From assembly GCF_900110925.1 (NCBI RefSeq), contig NZ_FOFP01000007.1:62001-126000 (forward strand): a DNA stretch of 64,000 nucleotides, given 5' to 3'. Numbering within the stretch: the stretch's first letter is position 1; each line of letters opens with the position of its first letter. The stretch is from Pseudomonas cuatrocienegasensis. GTDB taxonomy: Bacteria > Pseudomonadota > Gammaproteobacteria > Pseudomonadales > Pseudomonadaceae. A program made the translations under genes and the position numbers. The notes beneath the pieces were generated by a model. That model saw nothing but the letters and a program-made list of their open reading frames with translations, did not search any database and had not been told where the DNA came from. Shown here piece by piece: positions 55,865 through 64,000 of this stretch.

Positions 55865-56773
55865 ATGTGTGGAATCGTAGGCCTGTACCTGAAGAACCCG
55901 GCGCTGGAGTCCCAGCTCGGCGCGCTATTCGAGCCCATGTTGCTGGCCATGACCGACCGTGGCCCGGACAGCGCCGGATTTGCCATCTACGGTGACGAAG
56001 TGAAGGATGGCTGGATCAAACTGACCCTGCAGAGCACTGCCGCCGAGGTCGATTACCAGGCCCTGATGGGGGCGCTGGAAGGCTGCCTGGGCTGCTCGCT
56101 GGACTGGTTTCAAAACGCCAGCGCCGCAGTGCTCAAGACCAACGCCGAAGAGGCGGCAGTGCGCGCCGTGCTGGCCGAACTGGCGCCCGAGGTGCGGGTG
56201 ATGAGCGTTGGCCAGAGCATCGAGATCCTCAAGGGCATGGGCTTGCCCAAGGACATTTCCGAGCGCTTCTCCCTGGCCACCATGCAAGGTAGCCACATCA
56301 TTGGCCACACCCGCATGGCCACCGAAAGCGCGGTGACCATGGAAGGCAGCCACCCGTTCTCCACCGGCCAGGACCTGTGCCTGGTGCACAACGGCTCGCT
56401 GTCCAACCACTTCCGTCTGCGCCAGGAACTGCGCCGTCACGGCATCGCGTTCGAGACCGACAACGACACCGAAGTGGCCGCCGGCTACCTGACCTGGCGC
56501 CTGCGCGAAGGCGATTCGCTGAAGGAAGCGCTCGACCACTCGTTGGGCGACCTCGACGGTTTCTTCACCTTCGCCATCGGCACCCGCGACGGCTTTGCGG
56601 TGATCCGCGACCCGATCGCCTGCAAGCCGGCAATCCTTGCCGAGACCGATGACTACGTGGCCATGGCCTCGGAATACCAGGCGCTGTCCAGTCTGCCGGG
56701 TATCGACAAGGCCCGGGTCTGGGAGCCGGAGCCGGCCACCTTGTATATCTGGGAACGTCCACGCGCTGCCTGA
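55865..56773 (+). CDS. mgsA: Class II glutamine amidotransferase; N-methylglutamate synthase subunit A
   Basis: The 302-residue protein must start with MCGIVGLYL, exposing the catalytic Cys at position 2. It also has HTRMATESAV, VHNGSLSNH and DNDTEVAAGYLT motifs of the Ntn amidotransferase family. It would supply the glutaminase-like part of N-methylglutamate synthase. The ATG at 55865 is therefore chosen; GAGGA lies upstream. GlxB is the older name in rhizobia. Confidence 0.85.
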   Translation: MCGIVGLYLKNPALESQLGALFEPMLLAMTDRGPDSAGFAIYGDEVKDGWIKLTLQSTAAEVDYQALMGALEGCLGCSLDWFQNASAAVLKTNAEEAAVRAVLAELAPEVRVMSVGQSIEILKGMGLPKDISERFSLATMQGSHIIGHTRMATESAVTMEGSHPFSTGQDLCLVHNGSLSNHFRLRQELRRHGIAFETDNDTEVAAGYLTWRLREGDSLKEALDHSLGDLDGFFTFAIGTRDGFAVIRDPIACKPAILAETDDYVAMASEYQALSSLPGIDKARVWEPEPATLYIWERPRAA

Positions 56774-56813
56774 GCCGCCCCGCGCACGACTCTACGAATT
56801 CGGAGAACACCCC

Positions 56814-57497
56814 ATGAAGACCATCGACCTTGCCAGCGCCAGCGTGCGCGACCTCAACCAGGCCCTGCACGACCAGGCCAAGACGCTCGAAGAGCGGGAG
56901 TGGCGGGTGACCAACAGCGGCGGCAAGCACAATTTGGCCGTGGGCCTGAGTGAAGCCCTGAGCATCGATATCGAAGGCCACGCCGGCTACTACTGCGCTG
57001 GCATGAACCAGAAAGCCTGTGTCACCGTGCACGGCAACGTCGGTGTCGGCGTGGCCGAGAACATGATGAGCGGCCAGGTGCGTGTGCGCGGCAGCGCCTC
57101 CCAGGCAGCCGGCGCCACCGCCCATGGCGGCCTGCTGGTAATCGAGGGCGATGCCGGCGCACGTTGCGGGATTTCGATGAAAGGCGTGGACATCGTGGTC
57201 GGCGGCAATATCGGCCATATGAGCTGCTTTATGGGCCAGGCCGGCCGGCTGGTGGTCTGCGGTGATGCCGGCGACGCCCTGGGCGACTCGCTCTACGAGA
57301 CGCGCATCTACGTCAAAGGCACGGTCAAGTCCCTGGGCTCGGACTGCATCGAGAAGGAGATGCGCGCCGAGCACCTGGAAGAACTCGCCGAGCTGCTCAA
57401 CCGCGCCGGCTTCGACCAAGACCCCAGCGCCTTCAAGCGCTACGGCTCGGCCCGTCAGCTGTACAACTTCAAGGTCGACAACGCTTCGGCGTACTGA
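56814..57497 (+). CDS. mgsB: GXGXG-domain protein; N-methylglutamate synthase subunit B
   Basis: The 227-residue protein consists of the C-terminal beta-helix (GXGXG) domain of glutamate synthase, with repeated glycine-rich turns such as GNVGVGVAENM, GDAGARCG and GGNIGHMSCFMGQAGRLVVCG. It is a structural or channel part of the synthase complex. CGGAGA precedes the ATG. It is tightly placed after mgsA. Confidence 0.85.
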   Translation: MKTIDLASASVRDLNQALHDQAKTLEEREWRVTNSGGKHNLAVGLSEALSIDIEGHAGYYCAGMNQKACVTVHGNVGVGVAENMMSGQVRVRGSASQAAGATAHGGLLVIEGDAGARCGISMKGVDIVVGGNIGHMSCFMGQAGRLVVCGDAGDALGDSLYETRIYVKGTVKSLGSDCIEKEMRAEHLEELAELLNRAGFDQDPSAFKRYGSARQLYNFKVDNASAY

Positions 57498-57510
57498 TCA
57501 AGCACCGCCC

Positions 57511-57581
57511 GGTGCGCACGGCGCACCCTACCGATTACCGACGCCCGTAGGGTGCGCGGGGCCGCCTAGGCTGTGCGCACC
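57511..57581. repeat. REP pair, GTAGGGTGCGC family, one unit with 14-base insertion
   Basis: The left unit GGTGCGCACGGCGCACCCTAC is normal. In the right unit GTAGGGTGCGC (57547-57557) and TGTGCGCACC (57572-57581) are split by GGGGCCGCCTAGGC. The insert resembles that in the unrelated REP units at 28.66 and 53.49 kb. Confidence 0.75.
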
Positions 57582-57604
57582 ACTGCTTCGACGAGGAATG
57601 TGCA

Positions 57605-58930
57605 ATGAGCGAAAAAATCACCCCGGTACTGCGCGAGTCCGCCACCTTCGACCGCCTGAGCATTCAGGAAATCCAGCGTGCCGCAGAAACCGGCATCTAC
57701 GACATCCGTGGCGGCGGCACGAAGCGCAAGCTGCCGCACTTCGATGACTTGCTGCTACTCGGCGCCTCCATGTCGCGCTACCCGTTGGAGGGCTACCGCG
57801 AGAAGTGCGGCACCGATGTCATACTCGGCAACCGCTTCGCCAAGAAGCCGATCCACCTGAACATTCCGGTGACCATCGCCGGCATGAGCTTCGGCGCACT
57901 CTCGGCCCAAGCCAAGGAAGCCCTCGGTCGCGGCGCGACCATCGCCGGTACCAGCACCACCACCGGCGACGGCGGCATGACCCCAGAAGAGCGCGGCCAG
58001 TCGCAGCACCTGGTCTACCAGTATCTGCCCTCGCGTTACGGCATGAACCCGGATGACCTACGCAAGGCCGATGCCATCGAGATCGTTCTCGGCCAGGGCG
58101 CCAAGCCCGGTGGCGGCGGCATGCTGCTGGGCATGAAGGTCACCGAGCGCGTGGCCGGCATGCGCACCCTGCCGATTGGCGTCGACCAGCGCAGCGCCTG
58201 CCGCCACCCGGACTGGACCGGCCCGGACGATCTGGCGATCAAGATCGCCGAGCTGCGCGAGATCACCGACTGGGAAAAACCCATCTACGTGAAAATCGGC
58301 GCCAGCCGCCCGTACTACGACGTCAAACTGGCGGTGAAGGCCGGCGCCGACGTGATCGTCCTCGACGGCATGCAGGGCGGTACCGCAGCCACCCAGGAAG
58401 TGTTTATCGAGCATGTCGGCATCCCGATTCTCTCGGCCATCCCGCAAGCGGTGCAGGCTCTGCAGGAGATGGACATGCACCGCAAGGTGCAACTGATCGT
58501 CTCTGGCGGCATTCGCACCGGCGCCGACGTGGCCAAGGCCATGGCCATGGGCGCTGATGCGGTGGCCATCGGCACCGCCGCGCTGATTGCCCTGGGCGAC
58601 AACCACCCGAGCCTGGACGAGGAACTGAAGAAGATCGGCTCGGCCGCCGGCTTCTACGACGACTGGCAGAACGGCCGCGACCCGGCCGGTATCACCACCC
58701 AGGACCCGGAACTGGCCAAGCGCCTCGACCCGGTCGCCGGTGGCCGGCGCCTGGCCAACTACCTGCGCGTGCTAGTGCTGGAAGCGCAGACCATGGCCCG
58801 CGCCTGCGGCAAATCGCACCTGCACAACCTCGACCCCGAGGACCTGGTCGCCCTGACCGTGGAAGCCGCCGCCATGGCCCGCGTGCCCCTGGCCGGCACC
58901 AACTGGGTGCCGGGGCAGCTGCAGTACTGA
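57605..58930 (+). CDS. mgsC: FMN-binding glutamate synthase family protein; N-methylglutamate synthase subunit C
   Basis: The 441-residue protein matches the FMN-binding central domain of glutamate synthase, with VTIAGMSFGALSAQAKEALGRGA, GQGAKPGGGGML, DGMQGGTAATQEVFIEHVG and GGIRTGADVAKAMAMGADAV. It would catalyse formation of N-methylglutamate from gamma-glutamylmethylamide. GAGGA precedes the ATG. The operon ends here. GlxD is the rhizobial name. Confidence 0.86.
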   Translation: MSEKITPVLRESATFDRLSIQEIQRAAETGIYDIRGGGTKRKLPHFDDLLLLGASMSRYPLEGYREKCGTDVILGNRFAKKPIHLNIPVTIAGMSFGALSAQAKEALGRGATIAGTSTTTGDGGMTPEERGQSQHLVYQYLPSRYGMNPDDLRKADAIEIVLGQGAKPGGGGMLLGMKVTERVAGMRTLPIGVDQRSACRHPDWTGPDDLAIKIAELREITDWEKPIYVKIGASRPYYDVKLAVKAGADVIVLDGMQGGTAATQEVFIEHVGIPILSAIPQAVQALQEMDMHRKVQLIVSGGIRTGADVAKAMAMGADAVAIGTAALIALGDNHPSLDEELKKIGSAAGFYDDWQNGRDPAGITTQDPELAKRLDPVAGGRRLANYLRVLVLEAQTMARACGKSHLHNLDPEDLVALTVEAAAMARVPLAGTNWVPGQLQY

Positions 58931-58966
58931 GCGGGCTATGTGCTCAGGTGGCTGCTGCCCCGCGCT

Positions 58967-59177
58967 GTAGGAGCGAATTTATTCGCGATAATCGCGTCGT
59001 TTCGCACCGACTCAGGCATACAACAGACCCTAACAAGAAGTCTATGTCTCAGTTCGGTGTTGCACGGCGCCGCGGCTTCTCGTAGGAGCCGCGCCTCGCG
59101 GCGAATAGCAGCCATTCAGCGGTCTATCAGATAGCCCACAAGCTTCGCGCCGTGGGCGGCGCTCCTACGGTCTGCAG
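58967..59177. repeat. REP cluster and R1 solo end
   Basis: GTAGGAGCGAATTTATTCGCGATAATCGCG (58967-58996) is the intact form of the unit that carries an insertion at 28.65 kb. CAGACCCTAA (59024-59033) matches the tip of R1. Further units are GTAGGAGCCGCGCCTCGCGGCGAATAGC (59082-59109) and an inverted unit ending GCGCTCCTAC (59168-59177). No gene is supported in 58931-59230. Confidence 0.6.
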
Positions 59178-59230
59178 GCGAATGCAACAGTCAATTGGGA
59201 CATAGCCAACAGCCTCCGCAAGTTGCGGAT

Positions 59231-59980
59231 TTACGGGGCAGCGGGCTGCGTGTAACGACGCTGGATGCGCTCCAGTTCACCTGAAAGGCGCAATTGGTGC
59301 AGCGCACGGGCCCAGTCGCTTATCAGTTCGTCGTCACTGTCGCGGCTAAAGGCGATGTACAGCGAGGCGCGGTAGATCTCGATAGGGATTTTGCGCAGCG
59401 TGCCAGGGGCGATGTTCAACTGGCGGCTGTAATAGGCCACCCCCGCATCGGTATCGCCAATGATGATATCGGTGCGCCCAGCCATGAGCATGCGATAGAG
59501 CTGATGGTTCGCGGTGGCACTTCTATCGATGTTATTGAGGCCCAGCGACTGCAGCATATCGGGCACCAGGCCGGCATGCCGCGTGGTGATTCGCGGGACG
59601 TGCAGCAGTTGTTCCAGGGAATGTACGGGCTGCGCCGCGCTGGCCAACTGATAAGGGTAAATGGACTCTTCGACGATGGGCCCAACCCACTTGTATAACG
59701 GTTCGCGCTCGGCGGTGCGGAACATGGAGTACATGATGGTCTTGGGCCGGGTCTGCAGTGCACGGGTGGCTCGCATACTCGGCAGTAGCACCATCTCGAA
59801 GTCATCCCCAGTCAGCGCCATGATGGCCCGAACGATTTCGGTGGTCATGCCCGTAAGCTGGTGGTTCTCATGGTAGTTGTATGGCGCCCACTCTTCGGTA
59901 ACTACCTGATACTCCTCGGCCCTGGCAAAAGTACCGAGCAGTAGGCAGATCAGTGCTGCAGCAAGCGTCGAAAATTTCAC
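59231..59980 (-). CDS. Periplasmic solute-binding protein family 3
   Basis: The 249-residue protein has a signal peptide (KFSTLAAALICLLLGTFARA) and a type 3 substrate-binding domain starting YQVVTEEWAPYNYHEN. It probably binds a polar amino acid or related compound. No permease is adjacent, so it may be an orphan sensor or binding protein. I start at GTG 59980, which puts the signal peptide at the N terminus; longer starts would bury it. The ribosome site is weak. Confidence 0.75.
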   Translation of the reverse strand: MKFSTLAAALICLLLGTFARAEEYQVVTEEWAPYNYHENHQLTGMTTEIVRAIMALTGDDFEMVLLPSMRATRALQTRPKTIMYSMFRTAEREPLYKWVGPIVEESIYPYQLASAAQPVHSLEQLLHVPRITTRHAGLVPDMLQSLGLNNIDRSATANHQLYRMLMAGRTDIIIGDTDAGVAYYSRQLNIAPGTLRKIPIEIYRASLYIAFSRDSDDELISDWARALHQLRLSGELERIQRRYTQPAAP

Positions 59981-60162
59981 GTGTTCTGCCTGATGGGCTG
60001 TGCGCTGTTTTAAAAACGAATAGGGTCGAACATGCAAGACAAGCATAGTTGCTGACACGCACCTAACTTTTTAAACAGGGCTAAATGGGTCATGTCGCGA
60101 TCTACGGCAAGCTTGCAGGGCCGTTTGGCGGCCGAACCGGCCCATGCTCAAGCCCGTGAGTC

Positions 60163-61353
60163 TCAGTGGGTGTGCTCACCTAGGCAAATACGGTTACGGC
60201 CTTGCTGTTTGGCCTGGTAGAGCAGGCGGTCACACTGCGCGAGCAGGTCATGAGCATGCAGCAGCCCGGGTGTGGCGGAGGTGATCGCGCCCAGGCTGAT
60301 GGTCAAATGGCGCAAGGTGTCGGGGCGGTGCAGGTGCTCGATACCGAGGCTGGCGACCTGTTCGCGCAGCCGCTCTGCGAGCGCACTCAATTCGTCGTCA
60401 TGCTCGATATGCAGCAGGATCACGAACTCTTCACCGCCGTAGCGGAACAACTGCCCCTGACCGTTGCGCACGCTATTGCCCATGCAGCTTGCGACCTTAC
60501 GCAAGCACTGATCACCGGCCAGGTGGCCGTAGTGGTCGTTGAAGGGTTTGAAGTAGTCGATATCCACCAACAGCAGTGAAAAGTGCCGGCCATCCAGGCG
60601 CATCTGATTCCAGTGTTTCTCCAGGCTCAGGTCAAAGGCGCGGCGATTACCGACGTCGGTCAGCGCATCGGTGCTGGCCAGCGTTTCCAGACGCAGGTTC
60701 AGCTCGGCCAGTTCGTCGCGCTGGCGCTTTTTCTCCAGGTCATTGAGAAACGCCACGCGCACGCCATTGATATTGGTCCAGCTGATAAACAGGCTGAACA
60801 GCAGCACCGGCAAGTAGGCGATGGCAAACACCAGCACCGGCTTGCTCTGGCCGTCGTGCAGCAGCGACACGTTGTAGAGGATGATCGCCGAGATCGTCAG
60901 CGAGCACAGCACAATGCCGCGCAGCGAATAGCGCGCGCCCAGGTTGGCGAGAATGATGAACACCACCGAGGCATACAGGAAGGTGTGGATATCCGGCGAG
61001 CTGCTGCGTTTGAGCAGCTCGAACCAGGCGATGGTCGAGACGATATCGTGCAAGGGCATCAGCATGTCCATCAGCAGCACGTTGCGGCTGTGGCGAAACA
61101 CGATGTAGATATTGACCAGCCCAATCAGGCTCAAGCCACCACGTAGCAGCAGCGACTCCAGGGCCATGTCCGGGATCAGCAGCGCATCGGCGAACACGTA
61201 GAGGTCGTAGGCGATCATCGCGATAAAGTTGATCGCCAGCAAAAAACCGCCGTAATGCTGCTCCACATAGCGCTTGAACGGCGCCTGCAGGTGCGCGGGA
61301 ATGCTCCGGCCATACTGCCGTACGGGCGCAGAGTCCAATTCGAAGGCGCTCAT
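60163..61353 (-). CDS. Membrane-bound diguanylate cyclase (GGDEF)
   Basis: The 396-residue protein has six or so N-terminal membrane segments (about residues 35-205) and a C-terminal GGDEF domain with active site GGEEF in RYGGEEFVILL. It should make cyclic di-GMP in response to a membrane or periplasmic signal. The allosteric RxxD motif is not apparent four residues ahead of GGEEF. The ATG at 61353 has AAGG upstream. It is divergent from the next gene, with R1 fragment D between. Confidence 0.9.
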   Translation of the reverse strand: MSAFELDSAPVRQYGRSIPAHLQAPFKRYVEQHYGGFLLAINFIAMIAYDLYVFADALLIPDMALESLLLRGGLSLIGLVNIYIVFRHSRNVLLMDMLMPLHDIVSTIAWFELLKRSSSPDIHTFLYASVVFIILANLGARYSLRGIVLCSLTISAIILYNVSLLHDGQSKPVLVFAIAYLPVLLFSLFISWTNINGVRVAFLNDLEKKRQRDELAELNLRLETLASTDALTDVGNRRAFDLSLEKHWNQMRLDGRHFSLLLVDIDYFKPFNDHYGHLAGDQCLRKVASCMGNSVRNGQGQLFRYGGEEFVILLHIEHDDELSALAERLREQVASLGIEHLHRPDTLRHLTISLGAITSATPGLLHAHDLLAQCDRLLYQAKQQGRNRICLGEHTH

Positions 61354-61566
61354 CGAGCCTTGTTCCTTTAGATCGTCAGGGCCGAACAGCACACCTCAGT
61401 TAAGGTGCACCAGCGGCATTTATAGTGGGCTGTACAGGCTGGGGTGATTGCTTTTGGCCAGCGCGGCCAGGCAAGCATGCCTGAAATACATGACGTTAGC
61501 CCGCGGGCTGTTCGGCATGTCGTTTTTAGTGCGTCCTGCCCTTCAGCCGATACGCGGCTGTAGGCC

Positions 61567-61627
61567 TGGCCCGGTTTAGCGCGATGCTGCGTTTCTCGAT
61601 TGCTCATTTAGCCGGCTAAACTTCGCG
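61567..61627 (-). repeat. R1 structured repeat, fragment D
   Basis: About 60 bases match the core of R1 in copy B orientation: GCGCGATGCTGCGTTTCTCG, then the hairpin TTTAGCCGGCTAAAC and TTCGC. Both ends are missing. It lies in the divergent gap between the GGDEF gene and the next. Confidence 0.7.
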
Positions 61628-61681
61628 GGACCAAACACCTAGGCCATAAATATGGCTGCATCACACAAGGAACCCGCCTCA

Positions 61682-62161
61682 ATGGCCTCCCCAGATAAAC
61701 AGCAAAAGCGCGCCCAGCGAGCCAAAGCCAAGGCCAAGCAGAACCGTGCGGGCAAGCCCAAAGCCAATGTGGTGCACCCGGTGTTGGCCAATCCGTTGAT
61801 CAACGAGCCGTTCGATGATGTCGCAATCGATCTGAGCACCTTCGACTTCAAGGACATCGAAGAAAACGGTTTCGACCCGGCGGACTTTGACGATCTGTTC
61901 CAGGCGATGAAGTTCGGCGAAGGCATCAGCCTGCTGGCGATGTGCGTGGTGTTCCTGCAATACCCGGTGTTGGAGCTGGTGGTCTCGGAGGAGGAAGAAG
62001 AGGCGGCAACTGACTTTATGATGGGCCTGCTGATCACCTACCGCGCGCTCTTGCACAATGAAGATGAAGACACGGCTGTGGCATGGATCGGTGGTGAGGC
62101 CTTCCAGGCTGCCTACAACCAGGCGTCGATGATCCTGCAGAAGAAAAACGCGCGCGTTTAA
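61682..62161 (+). CDS. Hypothetical protein
   Basis: The 159-residue protein has a lysine/arginine/alanine-rich N terminus (residues 5-30) and an acidic middle and C-terminal helical part, with EEEEEAATDF near residue 113. No signal peptide or clear domain is seen. The ATG at 61682 has AAGGA 10 bases upstream; an upstream ATG at 61652 is possible. Function unknown. Confidence 0.65.
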   Translation: MASPDKQQKRAQRAKAKAKQNRAGKPKANVVHPVLANPLINEPFDDVAIDLSTFDFKDIEENGFDPADFDDLFQAMKFGEGISLLAMCVVFLQYPVLELVVSEEEEEAATDFMMGLLITYRALLHNEDEDTAVAWIGGEAFQAAYNQASMILQKKNARV

Positions 62162-62239
62162 CCACACGCCAGGCAGCCACTGTCGGCTCGTTGGTGCATA
62201 CCTGCACAAAGCGCTCGTTGCGTCGAATGCAACTGTGAC

Positions 62240-63148
62240 TCAGCTGGCCCGATTCAACAGCAGGGTCGAGAAATCGCAGACTGCGCTGGCCAGTTCTGCC
62301 ACATGCCGGTTGAGGCCTTTTTGCCGGTCGCTTCTATAGAGCGCGGCATAACGTATATGCGGCAGCCCCGGCGTAGTCGAAATGGTCTTGAGCATGCCTA
62401 GATCCACGAGATGGGAAAGGCATTGTTTGGGCAGATAGCTGATGCCGATCCCCGACAGTGTCAACCCTACCTGGACCAGCAAATTGTCACTGCTCAGCGT
62501 TCGCGGGAGATACACGTTGTGGCTCGATAGCCAGCGTTCATACACCACCCCGGTCCCGGAACTGGAACCTTGCGTCAGAACGGTGTAGGCACCTAAATCT
62601 TGCAGGCGCATGGCCGATGTGTGGGGCGCTAAATGAGGCGCACACATCCAGGCGTTTTCGACTGTTTTCAGCGGCGTCGCGACAAAGCGGACGTCTTCGT
62701 AGACATCCGGCACGATGATCAGATCCAACTGGTCATCTTGCAGTTTCCGGAACAGCTGGGTGCTTAGCTCCACTGAAGGTTCGATATGAACCTTTGGATA
62801 CGTTTGTCGAATCCCTCCCACCAACGCGGGAAGCCAGGTCATTGCCGTCAGCTCGGTTACACCGATGCGAAAGTGCTTGACCAGTACCTCGTTCGAGCTG
62901 ATCCGCTCGACCAATGCGTCCCGGCTTTCGAGCAGGCTTTTAGCATCGTCGAGTAGCTCGAATCCCTTTTCGGTTAACCGCGCCTGGCGTTTCGAGCGAT
63001 CAAACAGCTCCACGTCGAACGATTCTTCCAGCTCCTGGATCCGCTTTGAAATGGCGGATTGAGACATGTGCAGCTTGTTTGCAGCCGTTTCAAAGCTGCC
63101 CATCTCCGCTATCCAGTAGAGCGCTTCCAGTTGCTTGAAAGTGATCAC
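62240..63148 (-). CDS. LysR family transcriptional regulator
   Basis: The 302-residue protein has an N-terminal winged helix (residues 3-60, ITFKQLEALYWIAEMGSFETAANKLHMSQSAISKRIQELE) and a LysR effector domain. It is divergent from the RraA-like gene across 121 AT-rich bases and probably controls it. Codon use is less GC-biased than elsewhere in the window, suggesting transfer. Confidence 0.92.
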   Translation of the reverse strand: MITFKQLEALYWIAEMGSFETAANKLHMSQSAISKRIQELEESFDVELFDRSKRQARLTEKGFELLDDAKSLLESRDALVERISSNEVLVKHFRIGVTELTAMTWLPALVGGIRQTYPKVHIEPSVELSTQLFRKLQDDQLDLIIVPDVYEDVRFVATPLKTVENAWMCAPHLAPHTSAMRLQDLGAYTVLTQGSSSGTGVVYERWLSSHNVYLPRTLSSDNLLVQVGLTLSGIGISYLPKQCLSHLVDLGMLKTISTTPGLPHIRYAALYRSDRQKGLNRHVAELASAVCDFSTLLLNRAS

Positions 63149-63269
63149 GATACGATTCCATATGAAAAAAAGAGGTCTGATTGGATCGTAAAATATCGCT
63201 AAAAATAATTTTAATCACCTCCTAAGATCGGGCTGTAAACCAGCGAAGCCCACCCGGAGATTAAAAATA

Positions 63270-63944
63270 ATGTTGCCTGGTCTGAGAATCCAAACCTGCG
63301 TTAGTCCTGCCCCCCAGCACCTGATCGATGCGTTCCGTGACGTTGTCACCCCTCACCTGAGCGACAGCCTGGGCCGTCATATCGGAGCCCGTGGGCTCAA
63401 GCGCTACAACCAGACGGGCAAGCTTGTAGGAACTGCGCTCACGGTCAAAACGCGTCCAGGTGACAACCTCTTTATCTATAAAGCGATGTCCATGATCCAG
63501 CCAGGGCATGTGCTGGTGATCGACGCACAGGGCGATACACGCAACGCGGTAATCGGTGAGTTAATCAAGCTTTATGCACAGCAACGAGGATGCGCGGGCT
63601 TCGTTGTGAACGGTGCGATTCGCGATGTCGCCAGTTTTGAACGTACGCCCTGTTATGCCCTGGATGTCGTCCATTGCGGCCCCTATAAAACCGGTCCTGG
63701 CGAAATCAACGTGCCGGTCAGCATTGCTGGGATGCTGGTCAATCCTGGCGACATCATGGTTGGCGACGAGGATGGCTTGCTGGCATTTGGCCAAGAGCAT
63801 GCCGAAGCGCTTCTTGAGGCTGCGCGTAAGCATGCGCTGCATGAAGAGCGCATCAAGGCTGAAATCGCCACTGGAAATCCTCGCCAGTCCTGGATGGACG
63901 CGGTGCTCGATAAGCACGGTCTTGCCCAGGGTAATCAGCAATGA
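63270..63944 (+). CDS. RraA family protein (aldolase/decarboxylase-like)
   Basis: The 224-residue protein belongs to the RraA/HMG-aldolase-like family, with VIDAQGDTRNAVIGELIKLYAQQRGCAGFVVNGAIRD (about residues 82-118) holding the metal and substrate site. Some members are 4-hydroxy-4-methyl-2-oxoglutarate aldolases, others RNase E inhibitors; the R-D pair at the end of this motif fits the aldolase type. CGGAGA precedes the ATG. It overlaps the next gene by 4 bases. Confidence 0.82.
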   Translation: MLPGLRIQTCVSPAPQHLIDAFRDVVTPHLSDSLGRHIGARGLKRYNQTGKLVGTALTVKTRPGDNLFIYKAMSMIQPGHVLVIDAQGDTRNAVIGELIKLYAQQRGCAGFVVNGAIRDVASFERTPCYALDVVHCGPYKTGPGEINVPVSIAGMLVNPGDIMVGDEDGLLAFGQEHAEALLEAARKHALHEERIKAEIATGNPRQSWMDAVLDKHGLAQGNQQ

Positions 63945-64000
63945 GTGCCCAGTATCTTTCCGCCCGCCTGCTGACCATTCAGCCGTCGCCAAGTGTTGCG
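63941..64000 (+). CDS. Pyridoxal-phosphate aminotransferase (partial, N-terminus only)
   Basis: Only the first 20 residues are present, MSAQYLSARLLTIQPSPSVA, which resemble the start of class I/II aspartate aminotransferases (LSxRV..IxPSPT). The ATG overlaps the RraA-like stop as ATGA. The call rests on a short motif and on context. Confidence 0.5.
   Translation, partial: MSAQYLSARLLTIQPSPSVA

Overview
This window is a chromosomal segment of a high-GC Pseudomonas. The evidence is the MvaT-type H-NS protein, a gene order that follows known pseudomonad neighbourhoods (hemH / uraA-upp / hpt; sbcB-mvaT-purU; SDR-fxsA-groESL), and several pseudomonad REP-type intergenic repeats. I see no rRNA, tRNA, CRISPR array, prophage or intact insertion sequence.

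Layout. 0-6.4 kb: a light-response neighbourhood (MerR/LitR-like regulator, DUF523, TIGR02450, renalase-like flavoprotein, TIGR01777 epimerase, ferrochelatase, MFS carrier) with three matches to the LitR/PplR1 operator. 6.4-11.8 kb: pyrimidine and purine salvage (uraA, upp, hpt), a SulP anion carrier and a PA4642-family protein. 11.9-18.8 kb: a six-gene operon RDD-SpoIIM-DUF4129-DUF4350-MoxR-DUF58, probably a membrane-associated MoxR chaperone system. 19.2-23.5 kb: sbcB, mvaT, purU, a CBS protein and a small protein. 23.6-28.5 kb: SDR, HugZ-like protein, fxsA, and groES-groL with a heat-shock promoter. 28.8-34.2 kb: a chemoreceptor and a DUF1513-imelysin-dihaem oxidase operon. 34.3-39.1 kb: a nitrate ABC transporter controlled by the antiterminator NasR through a sigma54 promoter and a leader terminator. 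39.9-47.7 kb: an IclR regulator and a purU-folD-(sarcosine-oxidase-like tetramer) operon. 48-53.3 kb: HxlR/quinone reductase pair, FAD oxidoreductase with IclR regulator, a toxin-antitoxin pair and a decayed gene. 53.5-59 kb: XRE-cupin regulator divergent from gmaS-mgsABC with a sigma54 promoter. 59-64 kb: periplasmic binding protein, diguanylate cyclase, LysR regulator, RraA-like protein and the start of an aminotransferase.

How the parts fit. The gmaS-mgsABC operon and the mgdABCD-like tetramer operon together make a complete N-methylglutamate pathway for methylamine. FolD and PurU in the second operon would oxidise the released one-carbon unit to formate. The sigma54 promoter on gmaS, like the one on the nitrate transporter, points to use of methylamine as a nitrogen source under nitrogen limitation.

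The most unusual non-coding signal is a 280-333 bp repeat, called R1 here. It has three full copies, one fragment and one solo end-piece. Its arms carry compensatory base changes, so it looks like a folded RNA or single-stranded DNA element. Every internal copy lies between divergently transcribed genes, and three copies end within 11-37 bp of a start codon. A second signal is a set of short insertions in the loops of unrelated REP elements.
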